A DNA stretch of 64,000 bases from Exiguobacterium sp. s48 (GCF_018617395.1 NZ_JACSKC010000002.1:248001-312000), one strand, 5' to 3'; shown: positions 26,073 to 35,684, numbered from the stretch's first letter. The notes: generated by a model from the letters alone, not told the origin. Made by a program: numbers and translations.

Positions 26073-27365
26073 TTATGACTGTTTTTTGAAACGTGGGAAA
26101 TTGAATGCGATGGCGATTCCTCCGCAAATAAAGAGGAGAAACGGATAGAACATGAACGGGACGAGGTCAGGCGAAGCGGTCTTCGTTAGTTCTGCAGCGA
26201 TGAGAAGTTGTGCCCCGTATGGGAGAATTCCTTGTACCCCGCATGAGAAGATATCGAGTACGCTCGCTGACTTTTTCCGTTCGATGTCATATTCGTCTGC
26301 GATGTTTGCGGCGAGCGGTCCGGCTACGAGAATGGAAATCGTGTTGTTCGCGGTCGCCACGTTCGTTGCACTGACGAGACCGGCAATACTCCATTCGGCA
26401 CCGGCGCGTTTTTGGATCCGTGATGTCAATGCATCACGTAAATACGTAAGTCCGCCGTTATGGGAAATGAGTCCCACAAGACCACCCATGAGTAACGTTA
26501 GGAATGAAATTTCGGCCATGCCAATCATCCCGTCCGCAATGGCTGTCACGAACGCCGTGACCGACAAGCTTCCGTCGAGGAGGCCGATGATTCCTGTTAG
26601 CGTGATTCCGCCCAACAGGACGAGAATGACGTTCAGTCCCGTTAACGCCAGGCCGATAACCGCGAGATACGGAATGAGTTTATACCATTCGAATGCGGCG
26701 ACATCGACTGTCGATTCACCGTTCGACAAGACGGCGAGTAAAATCGTCGTAATGATCGCGGCCGGTAACACGATCCAGAAGTTCGTTCGGAATTTATCCC
26801 GCATATTCGTCCGTTGCGTCCTTACGGCGGCGATGGTCGTGTCCGAGATAAATGAAAGGTTGTCCCCGAACATGGCTCCGCCAACAACTGCAGCGGCAGC
26901 GATGGCGACATTCACGCCGCTCTCTTCGTGAATGCCGAGAGCGATTGGTGCGAGTGCCGCAATTGTTCCTGTCGATGTGCCCATCGCCATTGAAATGAAG
27001 GCAGCGATCACGAAGAGCCCGCTCAAGAGAAGCGATGGTGGTAATAGCGTCAAGGCGGCATTGACTGTCGCGTCGATTGCTCCGATGGATTCCGCTACCG
27101 TTGAAAATGCGCCAGCCAGTAAGAAAATGAAAATCATGATGATGATACCCGGGTTACCGGCTCCTTGCGCGATTCGCTCCACGGTTTGGGTAGCGCTACC
27201 TTTGGTCATGAATGCTGCAACCATCAAGGCGATGATGGCCGCAACGAGTACCGGAAACTTATAAAAGTCCCCATAATAGACACCCGCCCCAATGAAAAAG
27301 AGCAAGAAGATCAGTAACGGCAAGAGTGCCCATTTGTTTGCTGTTGGTTGTTCCACTATATTCAC
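26073..27365 (-). CDS. NhaC-superfamily carrier, probable methionine transporter (MetT-like)
   Basis: 430 residues and about 11-12 membrane helices. The family signature is in the SMAMGTSTGTIAALAP and MFGDNLSFISDTTIAA segments. NhaC-type proteins are annotated as Na+/H+ antiporters, but a subset under S-box control has been proposed in regulon studies to import methionine (MetT). The SAM riboswitch directly upstream on the same strand is direct evidence for methionine/SAM control, so that reading is favoured. Substrate is inference. The start is at 27365, about 15 nt after the S-box terminator. Confidence 0.85.
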   Translation of the reverse strand: MNIVEQPTANKWALLPLLIFLLFFIGAGVYYGDFYKFPVLVAAIIALMVAAFMTKGSATQTVERIAQGAGNPGIIIMIFIFLLAGAFSTVAESIGAIDATVNAALTLLPPSLLLSGLFVIAAFISMAMGTSTGTIAALAPIALGIHEESGVNVAIAAAAVVGGAMFGDNLSFISDTTIAAVRTQRTNMRDKFRTNFWIVLPAAIITTILLAVLSNGESTVDVAAFEWYKLIPYLAVIGLALTGLNVILVLLGGITLTGIIGLLDGSLSVTAFVTAIADGMIGMAEISFLTLLMGGLVGLISHNGGLTYLRDALTSRIQKRAGAEWSIAGLVSATNVATANNTISILVAGPLAANIADEYDIERKKSASVLDIFSCGVQGILPYGAQLLIAAELTKTASPDLVPFMFYPFLLFICGGIAIAFNFPRFKKQS

Positions 27366-27371
27366 CTCACT

Positions 27372-27521
27372 AAAAAATAAAAGGACCCTTTCTTAAGAAA
27401 AAGGTCCTTCGTCTGAAATACCCTTTTCATCTTTCGAGCATTCGCTCGCTGGATTTGGCACAGGTTCCCCGCTGCCGAGACTTCACAGGGCCAGTCCCTC
27501 CGTCTCTCTCGATAAAAAGTG
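27372..27521 (-). promoter_or_regulatory. SAM-I (S-box) riboswitch with terminator
   Basis: Read on the minus strand. P1 starts at 27520 (CTTTTTATC) and closes with GATGAAAAG (27422-27431). In between come the conserved AGAGAGACGGAGGGACTGG, the GUGCCAA loop, the CCAGC strand and the AGATGA 3' strand. An intrinsic terminator follows: AAGGACC ... GGTCCTT around 27381-27409 with a minus-strand T tract. S-box RNAs terminate transcription when SAM binds. This segment fills most of the 252 bases between the transporter and the diguanylate cyclase gene. Confidence 0.93.
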
Positions 27522-27617
27522 AATCTATCCAATTAGTAAACACGTTCCCTAACGTACCTGTTTCGAATCGGCTTGTCAACCTAAAAACTCCCCCAATTCG
27601 ATGTGAGAAAGGGGAGT

Positions 27618-29297
27618 TCAAGTCGTTAAATGATTAAAGTGTGCCACACGGTTACGCCCAGCATATTTCCCGCCAACGTAAAGTGCTCGGTCCGCGTTTC
27701 GAATGGTATCGTCTAGACGTTTGTTCCCAAACGACTCAATCGTATCGACACCAATCGAAGCAGTCACAGAGATATTATGGTGATCAACGATGAATGGTGT
27801 CGCTTCAATTTGATGACGGATTCGTTCAGCGACTTCGATTGCTTGCGTCACATCGCAGTGATTGAGAAGTAAGATGAATTCCTCACCGCCGTAACGGGCG
27901 GCAAAATCATCGACGCGAAGCACTTTTTTAATGCGTCGACCGAATTCTTGTAACACTTGGTCACCGACTTGATGACCGTACGTATCATTGATTTTTTTGA
28001 AAAAATCAATGTCGAGCATGGCAACGGAAATCGGATACATTGAGACATCAGAAATTTGCTGAATCCCGTACTCATAGAAGGCGCGTGCATTGGCGAGAAG
28101 TGTCAAACTATCCGTCCGACTCTCGGTATACAGACGGTCACGTTCATGACAGCGGCTGATGGTCCGGTTGAACGACTTTAACAATTTGGTGATTTCATGT
28201 TGAATGATCTTTGGATATCCATAGACAGCTTCCCCAGTCATCACAATCCAAGTACGGATTCCCTCAATCTCTTCTGAACGAATCGACACGAAACTGTGAT
28301 AATCGTCATGGAAGGCGTCAGAGAGTGAGGCATCCCATTCGAATCGCATCTCGTAGTCGAGGACAAGCTCAATCGGTTGACTGATGTTGAGTAATGCAAA
28401 TGCAACCGGGCGATCAATCGGCTGACGCGTTTTTAAGTCGAAGTAGAGCGTACGATCGAACAGTTTGAACTCTACGTATCCTTCGTCATAATGATTCAAT
28501 TGTTCGCATTGACTTAAAAAGACTTCGATAGCTTGTGCCTCGCTTTGTGATAACGATACGGCCTCTTTCGCCTCATCATATTGTTCAATTAACGACTTAA
28601 ACGCATCTTGTCGCTCTTTTTGAATGAGAAGTCGCTTGATGAAGAACGTCAACGCAGCGGCGATACTACTGACGACGAGTAAGTTGGTTTCTCGGAAAAA
28701 CGCTGCCGCTAAGATGAAAATCAAACTGACGACATACGTGTAAAAAGCAATCTTCAAAAAGTCATTCAAAGCGATATCGACACGGAACCACCATCTCACT
28801 TGATATTTTTGAAAAACGGTATTTAAAAAGATGGCAAGAAACAGTCCGGCGAGCGGAACGAATGACTCTTGCGAATAAAAGTCAAGACCGGTTACCCCAC
28901 CTAGGGAGAGATAGACGGTCGCTGGAATGACAATTTCTAAGTACGCCGTAATAGCGTTCCATGGATAGGTGAAGCGGAAGCGGCGTATGGCGACTTTTGG
29001 TCTCAGGTTAGCGAATTGGAAGACGAACAGTCCAATTTGGTTCACGATAAGCGCCGTTTCAAATCCGAAGAATAAAAATAAGATTAAGACGATACTTTCA
29101 GAGAATGTAAAATACACACCTTTGACCTCGATCGAGTCGAGTTGAAAAATGATGACGAGTAACGAAATCAGAATAAAGGACAACGGGTCGATCGTCGGGG
29201 CGTGTAAGACATCCAATGCAAATAATCCGATGGTGAAGATGAATAAAACACTCCATATACTCCAACCGAGCACGGACATCTTGCGGAAGTGGTTCAT
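27618..29297 (-). CDS. Membrane diguanylate cyclase
   Basis: 559 residues. The N-terminus has about eight membrane helices (residues about 5-230) forming an uncharacterised integral sensor, then a linker coiled region and a C-terminal GGDEF domain (about 395-555). The active-site signature is GGEEF, preceded by the inhibitory I-site RVDD exactly five residues upstream, so the enzyme is probably active and product-inhibited. It makes cyclic di-GMP. No EAL phosphodiesterase is adjacent. The ATG at 29297 has TAGGAGGGAA upstream; an in-frame extension to 29399 is unlikely. Confidence 0.9.
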   Translation of the reverse strand: MNHFRKMSVLGWSIWSVLFIFTIGLFALDVLHAPTIDPLSFILISLLVIIFQLDSIEVKGVYFTFSESIVLILFLFFGFETALIVNQIGLFVFQFANLRPKVAIRRFRFTYPWNAITAYLEIVIPATVYLSLGGVTGLDFYSQESFVPLAGLFLAIFLNTVFQKYQVRWWFRVDIALNDFLKIAFYTYVVSLIFILAAAFFRETNLLVVSSIAAALTFFIKRLLIQKERQDAFKSLIEQYDEAKEAVSLSQSEAQAIEVFLSQCEQLNHYDEGYVEFKLFDRTLYFDLKTRQPIDRPVAFALLNISQPIELVLDYEMRFEWDASLSDAFHDDYHSFVSIRSEEIEGIRTWIVMTGEAVYGYPKIIQHEITKLLKSFNRTISRCHERDRLYTESRTDSLTLLANARAFYEYGIQQISDVSMYPISVAMLDIDFFKKINDTYGHQVGDQVLQEFGRRIKKVLRVDDFAARYGGEEFILLLNHCDVTQAIEVAERIRHQIEATPFIVDHHNISVTASIGVDTIESFGNKRLDDTIRNADRALYVGGKYAGRNRVAHFNHLTT

Positions 29298-29398
29298 ACG
29301 TTCCCTCCTAGCATGGGAAATTTCAAGAATATAATATAAAGATTCGTCACGATTTCGTGTGAGTCCTGCTTCTCTTCTATCATGCTTGAATTCTAGCA

Positions 29399-29427
29399 TT
29401 GAGTATATAGGGAATATCCTCTATAAT
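29399..29427 (+). promoter_or_regulatory. Promoter of the argS leader
   Basis: TTGAGT (29399-29404), a 17-nt spacer and TATAAT (29422-29427). Confidence 0.7.
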
Positions 29428-29448
29428 GAAATTGCTTTTCAACTGCAT

Positions 29449-29688
29449 AGACGAAAGTCGATGAAAAAGAGAGTAACGATGGTTTAGTCAACAAAGCGAC
29501 CTGGGGATTGGTGAGAGCCCAGGCTGACAAACGTCGCGAAACGCACTTTTGAGATGCTATCCGAAACGAGAGTAGGCATAGCCGGAGGGAACCGTTATCA
29601 CCATAAAGCGGTCTGCATCATGCAGGCAAGAAGAGTGGTACCGCGGGAATTCCCGTCTCTTTGCATCTATGCAAAGGGCGTTTTTTTT
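29449..29688 (+). promoter_or_regulatory. T-box riboswitch, arginine-type, upstream of argS
   Basis: Core AGAGTGGTACCGCGG at 29632-29646, followed by a terminator hairpin (about 29654-29680; arms CTCTTTGCAT / ATGCAAAGGGC) and eight T. Stem I has the GAGAGTAAC 5' strand and an apical CTGGG hairpin. In the CGAA-N-codon-A register the specifier is CGC (29542-29544), an Arg codon, agreeing with the downstream gene. This leader fills the gap between the promoter and argS. Confidence 0.93.
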
Positions 29689-29720
29689 ATGAGTTGTTAT
29701 TGAAGAAGGAGGACATACAG

Positions 29721-31403
29721 ATGAGTTATGAACGCAAGTATGCAGAAGCACTATCCCGTGTCATCGGTGAAGAACTCACGATTGACCAAATTGAAGCATT
29801 GATTGAGAAGCCAAAACACGAGGCGCATGGTGACCTCGCGTTCCCTTGTTTCCAATTGGCGAAAGCCTACCGGAAAGCACCTGTCATGATTGCGACAGAC
29901 ATCGCGAATGACTTGAACGATGAACTGTTCACAAAAGTCGAGGCAGCAGGACCGTACGTCAACGTCTTCTTGAGCCGTGATGTCGTATCAAAAGAAATCA
30001 TCAACACCGTGCTTGAGGAAAAATCAGAGTATGCGACACATGAGGCACGCAACGAAACGATTGTGACGGACTTCTCGTCACCAAACATTGCGAAGCCTTT
30101 CTCGATGGGTCACTTGCGTTCGACGGTGATTGGGAATGCAATCAACCAAATCGCACGTAAAAACGGATATGACGTCGTCGGCGTCAACCACCTTGGAGAC
30201 TGGGGTACTCAGTTCGGGAAATTGATGGTCGCCTATAAGAAGTGGGGCGACGAGGAAGCGGTACGCGCCAATCCGATCGCAGAACTTTTAAAATTATACG
30301 TCCATTTCCACGAAGAGGCGAAGACACAACCAGAACTCGAAGACGAAGGTCGTGCTTGGTTCAAAAAACTTGAAGACGGTGACGCGGAAGCGACAGAGCT
30401 TTGGCAGTGGTTCCGTGACGAGTCGCTCAAAGAGTTCCAAAAAGTATATGACCTCCTTGGCGTAAAATTCGAGAGCTTCAACGGAGAAGCGTTCTATAAC
30501 GATAAAATGGGACGCGTCGTCGAGATGCTCGAAGCGAAAAACCTCTTAGTTGAAAGTGAAGGAGCGATGGTCGTCTCGCTCGAAGAGGAGAACTTGCCAC
30601 CATGCTTGATCAAGAAGAAAGATGGCGCGACTTTGTACGCGACACGCGATTTGGCAGCGGCGATCTATCGTTACGAGACGTACAACTTCGTGCAAGCGAA
30701 CTACGTCGTCGGTGGCGAACAGGCGCTTCACTTCAAACAACTCTTCTCGGTTCTTCGTAAGCTCGGCTATGATTTCGTCGATGGCATGCATCACGTACCG
30801 TTCGGTTTGATCTTGCAAGAAGGGAAAAAGATGTCGACACGTAAAGGACGCATCGTTCTTCTTGAGGAAGTCTTGAAAGAAGCAATCGAAAAAGCACAAG
30901 CGAACATCGAACAGAAGAATCCGGACCTTGCGAACGCAGAAGACGTCGCACGTATGGTCGGTGTCGGAGCGGTCGTCTTCCACGACTTGAAGAACGAACG
31001 TATCAACAACATCGAATTCGATCTCGACAGCATGCTCAAGTTCGAAGGGGAGACAGGACCTTACGTCCAATACACGAATGCTCGTGCGAACTCACTCCTC
31101 CGTAAAGGGAACTACGATGGTTCACCGTTCACTGGTGCAGACGATGATTACTCATGGGGTGTCGTCACGATGCTCAACGCGTTCCCGCACGTCATCACAC
31201 GTGCGCATGAACGTCGCGAACCATCCATCATCAGCCGTTATGTACTTGACCTCGCGCAAGCGTTCAACAAGTATTACGGCCATGTCCGTGTCCTAGAAGA
31301 AGATGCAGGTAAACAATCGCGTCTCGCCCTCGTGAAGGCAGTGACGCTCGTATTGACGGAAGGACTCCGTTTACTCGGTGTCGAAGCTCCGGAAGAAATG
31401 TAA
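29721..31403 (+). CDS. argS: Arginyl-tRNA synthetase
   Basis: 560 residues, class I synthetase charging tRNA-Arg. An N-terminal additional domain (about 1-100) precedes the HIGH-type motif FSMGHLRST. The KMSKS-equivalent is KMSTRKG (about 370). The DALR anticodon-binding domain follows to the C-terminus. The ATG at 29721 has AAGGAGGAC upstream; an in-frame ATG at 29661 lies inside the T-box terminator. Expression is set by the arginine T-box just upstream. Confidence 0.97.
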   Translation: MSYERKYAEALSRVIGEELTIDQIEALIEKPKHEAHGDLAFPCFQLAKAYRKAPVMIATDIANDLNDELFTKVEAAGPYVNVFLSRDVVSKEIINTVLEEKSEYATHEARNETIVTDFSSPNIAKPFSMGHLRSTVIGNAINQIARKNGYDVVGVNHLGDWGTQFGKLMVAYKKWGDEEAVRANPIAELLKLYVHFHEEAKTQPELEDEGRAWFKKLEDGDAEATELWQWFRDESLKEFQKVYDLLGVKFESFNGEAFYNDKMGRVVEMLEAKNLLVESEGAMVVSLEEENLPPCLIKKKDGATLYATRDLAAAIYRYETYNFVQANYVVGGEQALHFKQLFSVLRKLGYDFVDGMHHVPFGLILQEGKKMSTRKGRIVLLEEVLKEAIEKAQANIEQKNPDLANAEDVARMVGVGAVVFHDLKNERINNIEFDLDSMLKFEGETGPYVQYTNARANSLLRKGNYDGSPFTGADDDYSWGVVTMLNAFPHVITRAHERREPSIISRYVLDLAQAFNKYYGHVRVLEEDAGKQSRLALVKAVTLVLTEGLRLLGVEAPEEM

Positions 31404-31411
31404 GACAGACG

Positions 31412-31440
31412 AAAGGACCTCAAAAAATGAGGTCCTTTTT
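31412..31440 (+). terminator. Terminator after argS
   Basis: 11-bp perfect stem AAAGGACCTCA / TGAGGTCCTTT and a T run. Confidence 0.88.
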
Positions 31441-31444
31441 GTAT

Positions 31445-32023
31445 TCACACTTTCATCCGCGTCACCGTTCGGGCTTCCGTGTCATAGAGACACCATTCCC
31501 GATCGAATATGACGGCACCGACGTTGATGACATATCGTTTTTTCTTCAAATGGAACGGTGTCCCGATTTCCCACGGCAAGGATCTTCCTTTCCGGTAAAT
31601 CCCGGGAATATGACTATGTCCGATGAAGACGAGCGGATATTTCCCTTTCTCGACAACGGGTTCCCAGTCTTCATTCCACTTGACTTGATGCCCATGTAAA
31701 AAACGTGCTTCGCCAAGAGTCGTCTGTTCCGGCAATAAGGAAATCCGTGTTTTCACGGGATGGTCGATGACGAGCACCTCGTCGATTCGCTCTTCCTGAT
31801 TGCCCCGTAGACTCGGGAACGTGAGTAACGCTTCATAATTCGAATCATACGTCACGACGTCTTCCACATGATGAAAGCGCTCGTGACGTCGTTTTTTCCC
31901 GATGTGGCATTCATACAGGTCACCGAGACAGAGAATATGCTCGGTTTCGCGCCGGACGTCATCGAGAACGGCCTTTAAATCATCAAACGAACCGTGTGGG
32001 TCACTGATGATCGCGAGTTTCAT
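31445..32023 (-). CDS. Metallophosphoesterase
   Basis: 192 residues, calcineurin-like phosphoesterase fold with a two-metal centre. Motifs seen are SDPHG (D8, H10), CLGDLYE, RGNQEE, the HGHQ around 113 and GHSHIPG (about 137-143). The substrate is unknown; relatives hydrolyse nucleotides or phosphodiesters. It overlaps the YajQ gene stop by 4 nt and shares its operon. Confidence 0.85.
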   Translation of the reverse strand: MKLAIISDPHGSFDDLKAVLDDVRRETEHILCLGDLYECHIGKKRRHERFHHVEDVVTYDSNYEALLTFPSLRGNQEERIDEVLVIDHPVKTRISLLPEQTTLGEARFLHGHQVKWNEDWEPVVEKGKYPLVFIGHSHIPGIYRKGRSLPWEIGTPFHLKKKRYVINVGAVIFDREWCLYDTEARTVTRMKV

Positions 32024-32511
32024 CGGAAGTTCGTGAATTGGGCGTCGACAGACAACTCGAGTTCACGAACGAGCTGCATGACGGCTTGAAGATCGTCACG
32101 TGATTTCCCCGTCACTCGGATTTGATCGTCTTGAATTTGCGATTTGACTTTTAATTTTGATTCTTTGATGGCGTTGTTGATTTTTTTCGCGTCATCTTTG
32201 TCGATTCCGCTCTTTAGTTTCACACGTTGACGAACGGTACCACCAAGTGCGCCCTCTACTTTTTGATAGTCGAGGTTTTTTGTCGGGACGCCGCGCTTGA
32301 TCAACTTCGTGATCAAGACGTCTTTTAATTGCTCGAGTTTGTAGTCGTCATCCGAGATGAGGACGAGGTCGCCATTGTCGAGCGACATCTCACTCTTTGA
32401 GCCTTTGAAGTCATAGCGGTTCAAAATTTCCTTTTCCGCGATTTGAATTGCATTCTTTACTTCTTCAAGATTCATTTCTGACACGATATCGAAAGAATTG
32501 TCTTTTGCCAT
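32020..32511 (-). CDS. yajQ: YajQ-family nucleotide-binding protein
   Basis: 163 residues, the standard length for YajQ/UPF0234. The conserved opening [18 protein letters not shown] and the double ferredoxin-like domains are visible, ending with the conserved DAQFTNFR. Some homologues bind cyclic di-GMP and act as effectors; the protein's partners here are unknown. A diguanylate cyclase is encoded about 3 kb away on the same strand, a suggestive but weak link. Confidence 0.93.
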   Translation of the reverse strand: MAKDNSFDIVSEMNLEEVKNAIQIAEKEILNRYDFKGSKSEMSLDNGDLVLISDDDYKLEQLKDVLITKLIKRGVPTKNLDYQKVEGALGGTVRQRVKLKSGIDKDDAKKINNAIKESKLKVKSQIQDDQIRVTGKSRDDLQAVMQLVRELELSVDAQFTNFR

Positions 32512-32579
32512 GTTTCATCCATCCTTTGTGTGGTTTTGTTATAATGATAGCAGATTTGAAGCAGTGAAGGAGTGAAGAG

Positions 32580-34577
32580 ATGGAACGTACAATGGATCAA
32601 CACACACATGCAGACTTAGATCACGTTGCCTATCACGGAAAAGACCTAGGGGTGACGTTCAAAGGAGAACAGATTCGACTACGCATCTGGTCTCCGGTAG
32701 CGGAACAGATGTCGGTGAAGCTATATCGCACAGCTCGTGCCCGTAAGTTTGAACGACTTGAGCTCGAGCAGGCCGAGAAGGGGACGTGGGTGATTGAACT
32801 CGACCGAGCCTTATTCGAAGGTCAATTTTATGTATTTGAAGCGCTGATTGATGGGAAGAAAGTAGAGTCGCTCGATCCGTATGCGAAAGTCGTCGGAGTG
32901 AACGGGAAACGAGGATGTCTGCTCGATCCGGCATCCTTGAACCCGGACCATTGGATCAAAGAACGTCCGCTATTCAATTCTTCACAAGAGGCGGTCATCT
33001 ATGAAGCGCACGTACGTGATTTAACGAGTCATCCGGAGAGCGGGGCGACACACCGTGGGAAGTTCTTAGGGATGACCGAGACGGGTACGACGACCACGAG
33101 CGGTTACCCGACCGGACTCGATTACATTACGTCACTCGGAATCACACATCTTCAATTGATGCCGTTCTTTGACTACGGCTCGGTGAATGAGTCACGTGAA
33201 GGGGAAGACAACTACAACTGGGGCTACGATCCGGTTCATTACTTTGCGGTCGAAGGTTCTTATGCTTCGTCGGCAGATGACCCGGCGACACGGATCATTG
33301 AACTCAAAGCAATGATCCAGGCACTTCATGATCGAGGCATCCGTGTCATCATGGACGTCGTATTCAACCATACTCATGATGCGTTGACGACACCGCTCGG
33401 TCAATTTGTCCCGGACTATTACTATCGATTAAATGAAGACGGGACGCTTGCGGACGGCTCAGCATGCGGGAATGATACGGCATCTGAGCGCGCGATGATG
33501 CGGAAGCTCATGATTGAATGTGTCACGTACTGGGCGAAAGAATTCATGATTGACGGGTTCCGTTTCGATTTGATGGGACTCCATGACGTCAAAACAATGA
33601 ACCAGATTCGGAAAGCGCTCGACCGTGTCGACCCATCGATTCTCGTCATCGGGGAAGGATGGGATTTGGATACACCACTCCCGGTCCGTAAAAAAGCGAA
33701 CCAACATAATGCGCATAAGATGCCACGCATCGCTCAATTCAATGATGGGATTCGAGACGGTGTCCGTGGAGATGTCTTCATCGAAGACTTACCTGGCTGG
33801 GTAAGTGGAAACACGGATATGACGGCCGACGTGAAACGCGGGATTGCTGGTGGGATCACGAGCCAAAGTTTTGCCGATGAGCCGAACCAGGTCGTCAACT
33901 ATGTCGAATGCCACGATAATTTGACGCTTTGGGACAAATTGTCCGTGACGAATCCGGAAGATGATGAGACGACACGTCGCCGTCGCCACCGTTTGGCGAC
34001 CTCGATTGTGCTTCTAAGCCAAGGAATTCCTTTCCTCCACAGTGGACAGGAGTTCTTCCGGACAAAAGGCGGGGATGAGAACAGTTTCAACTCAGGAGAA
34101 GTCGTCAACCGTGTGGACTGGACCCGAGCTGAACAAGAAGCGCCGAGTGTGGAATATGTGAAAGGTCTCTTGCGTTTGCGGAAGCAATATCCGCTCTTCC
34201 GACTCGAGAACACGGAACAGATTCGTAAACACTTACGTTTCTTTGATGAAGCAGAAGGTGTGATTGCATTTGAATTGAGCCGTCACGTGGAAGGATATGT
34301 GGAACGACATATCGTATACCATAACGCACTCGAGGAAGCGGTCGAGGTCAAACTTCCGTCTGGTAAGTTCGAGGTGAACGTAGAGGATCATACCGTTAAT
34401 TTGACGGCACCACGTCAAATCGAGGAGCGTCATATGACAGTCGCGCCACTTTCGACTCTTGTCGTGACCGAACGTCGTCCGGATTACAGCAAGTACGCCG
34501 TGGCCGGTGGAGCCGCACTCGCCGTAATCGGTGGTCTCTGGTATGTATCGAAGAAGCGCAAGCGCAAAGAGCAGTAA
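32580..34577 (+). CDS. pulA: Type I pullulanase with C-terminal membrane anchor
   Basis: 665 residues. GH13 debranching enzyme cleaving alpha-1,6 links in pullulan/glycogen. An N-terminal CBM48 region (about 20-105) precedes the catalytic domain. It has YNWGYDP, VIMDVVFNH, the nucleophile DGFRFDLMG, the acid VIGEGWD and VECHDN. There is no N-terminal signal peptide. The last 28 residues are a hydrophobic stretch (about 638-657, AVAGGAALAVIGGLWYV) followed by KKRKRK, a tail-anchor-like end not typical of the family; no LPxTG motif. The ATG at 32580 has AAGGAG 8 nt upstream. Confidence 0.92.
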   Translation: MERTMDQHTHADLDHVAYHGKDLGVTFKGEQIRLRIWSPVAEQMSVKLYRTARARKFERLELEQAEKGTWVIELDRALFEGQFYVFEALIDGKKVESLDPYAKVVGVNGKRGCLLDPASLNPDHWIKERPLFNSSQEAVIYEAHVRDLTSHPESGATHRGKFLGMTETGTTTTSGYPTGLDYITSLGITHLQLMPFFDYGSVNESREGEDNYNWGYDPVHYFAVEGSYASSADDPATRIIELKAMIQALHDRGIRVIMDVVFNHTHDALTTPLGQFVPDYYYRLNEDGTLADGSACGNDTASERAMMRKLMIECVTYWAKEFMIDGFRFDLMGLHDVKTMNQIRKALDRVDPSILVIGEGWDLDTPLPVRKKANQHNAHKMPRIAQFNDGIRDGVRGDVFIEDLPGWVSGNTDMTADVKRGIAGGITSQSFADEPNQVVNYVECHDNLTLWDKLSVTNPEDDETTRRRRHRLATSIVLLSQGIPFLHSGQEFFRTKGGDENSFNSGEVVNRVDWTRAEQEAPSVEYVKGLLRLRKQYPLFRLENTEQIRKHLRFFDEAEGVIAFELSRHVEGYVERHIVYHNALEEAVEVKLPSGKFEVNVEDHTVNLTAPRQIEERHMTVAPLSTLVVTERRPDYSKYAVAGGAALAVIGGLWYVSKKRKRKEQ

Positions 34578-34578
34578 C

Positions 34579-34610
34579 CAAAAAAGGAGACGTTAATCCG
34601 TCTCCTTTGG
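34579..34610. terminator. Bidirectional terminator between pulA and YycC-like gene
   Basis: 10-bp perfect stem AAAGGAGACG / CGTCTCCTTT. T/A tracts on both sides. Confidence 0.85.
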
Positions 34611-34757
34611 TGTGTCTTCCTCTGATTGAGATGCCTCGAGTTGCATCATTTTTTGAACGAGGATGTGTTTTGGCATATGCATCAGTTCCTCGAGCGGGAC
34701 GTTTAATTTTTTTGCGAGTTCAACCGCGGTCTCTGGCGATAATTGTAATGGACGCAT
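34593..34757 (-). CDS. YycC-like small protein, 54 aa
   Basis: The opening MRPLQLSPETAVELAKKL, then LEELMHMPKHILVQKMM, matches the small YycC family of Bacillota. Function unknown. The ATG at 34757 has AAGGAGAAC 5-10 nt upstream; a longer reading to 34829 lacks such a site. Part of the terminator lies inside its 3' end. Confidence 0.72.
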   Translation of the reverse strand: MRPLQLSPETAVELAKKLNVPLEELMHMPKHILVQKMMQLEASQSEEDTPKETD

Positions 34758-34883
34758 TGGTGTTCTCCTTTCGCGTATGTCTATACCGTCAGTATACAGG
34801 AAAATTGAAAATGTGTTGAATGAACACATTCAAAATCGAATTTCGTTTCGGTCGTTGCTAAGCTGAAATTAGGAAGTGATCAA

Positions 34884-35684
34884 ATGTACAAACAAACAGC
34901 AGACTTTCAATTTCATCAAACGATCGAATGGTTAGAACGTATCGGTGAAGGTTGGATGTTGTACTTGGCGCAAACCGGATTTATGTTCTTTGACGAGTCG
35001 TCTCAAATTCGCTGGGAGATTGACTGGAAATGGACCCCGTGCGCCTTATATGTGGAGCCGAGTGCGGCACGTGCCGTAGCGTGGTTCCGGGACAGAGGAC
35101 TTTACGGAGTGATTGATTTACAAAAAGGACAGATGGAAACACATGCCATTCCGCAACGTTTTAATGGGGATTGGTTTAGCAATTTGCACTATTGGCAGGA
35201 CGATGATATCTATTTATATTCAGCTGAATCAGATGTCGTGGCTCTGAATCTCCATGATCATACGTTTCGATATAGTCGCTACGAAGAAGTTCCGATGTTT
35301 GGAAGAATCATCGAAATGGCGTATCAAGGTACGTATGATTTTGAACGATTTACACCAGAATCATGTGTGACCTTATTCGATGAACGAACGCATCACTTTT
35401 TAATCAACAATGTGAAGACGAATGAGAGTTGGCGTATTCCGTATGAAGGGAATCGGGAAACGGTCATTCTTGACCAAGTCGGAGATACGACAGCCATCGC
35501 TTCGACGGAATCGTTTCAACTGTTTCATCGGGATCGAGAGCTGTTTTCTTCAAGCGTGTGTGCAGACAATCAATTATTGAAAGTGATGTTATTAGACAAG
35601 CGAGGCGATCGACTCGCTGTTTTGTCCGCACCACCACGATTTTGTCATAGCTGGCTACAAGTCTTTGAACGCCAAGGTTCCTGA
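34884..35684 (+). CDS. Unknown beta-rich protein, 266 aa
   Basis: I do not recognise the family. The sequence is rich in aromatic residues and short strand-turn units (WEIDWKW, LYLAQTG, IYLYSAESDVVALNLH), as in beta-propeller or WD-like surfaces. No signal peptide or membrane helix. The ATG at 34884 follows a GGAAGTGATC ribosome site. It is a single gene ending in a terminator. Confidence 0.6.
   Translation: MYKQTADFQFHQTIEWLERIGEGWMLYLAQTGFMFFDESSQIRWEIDWKWTPCALYVEPSAARAVAWFRDRGLYGVIDLQKGQMETHAIPQRFNGDWFSNLHYWQDDDIYLYSAESDVVALNLHDHTFRYSRYEEVPMFGRIIEMAYQGTYDFERFTPESCVTLFDERTHHFLINNVKTNESWRIPYEGNRETVILDQVGDTTAIASTESFQLFHRDRELFSSSVCADNQLLKVMLLDKRGDRLAVLSAPPRFCHSWLQVFERQGS

Noticed and set aside
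26152-26931. 259-codon plus-strand ORF opposite the NhaC-type gene
   Set aside because: Antisense reading of a hydrophobic gene, giving a Ser/Pro/Met-rich chain typical of a shadow frame.
30546-31070. 174-codon minus-strand ORF within argS
   Set aside because: Antisense to a highly conserved synthetase region; composition rich in Phe/Val/Asp as expected of a mirrored frame.
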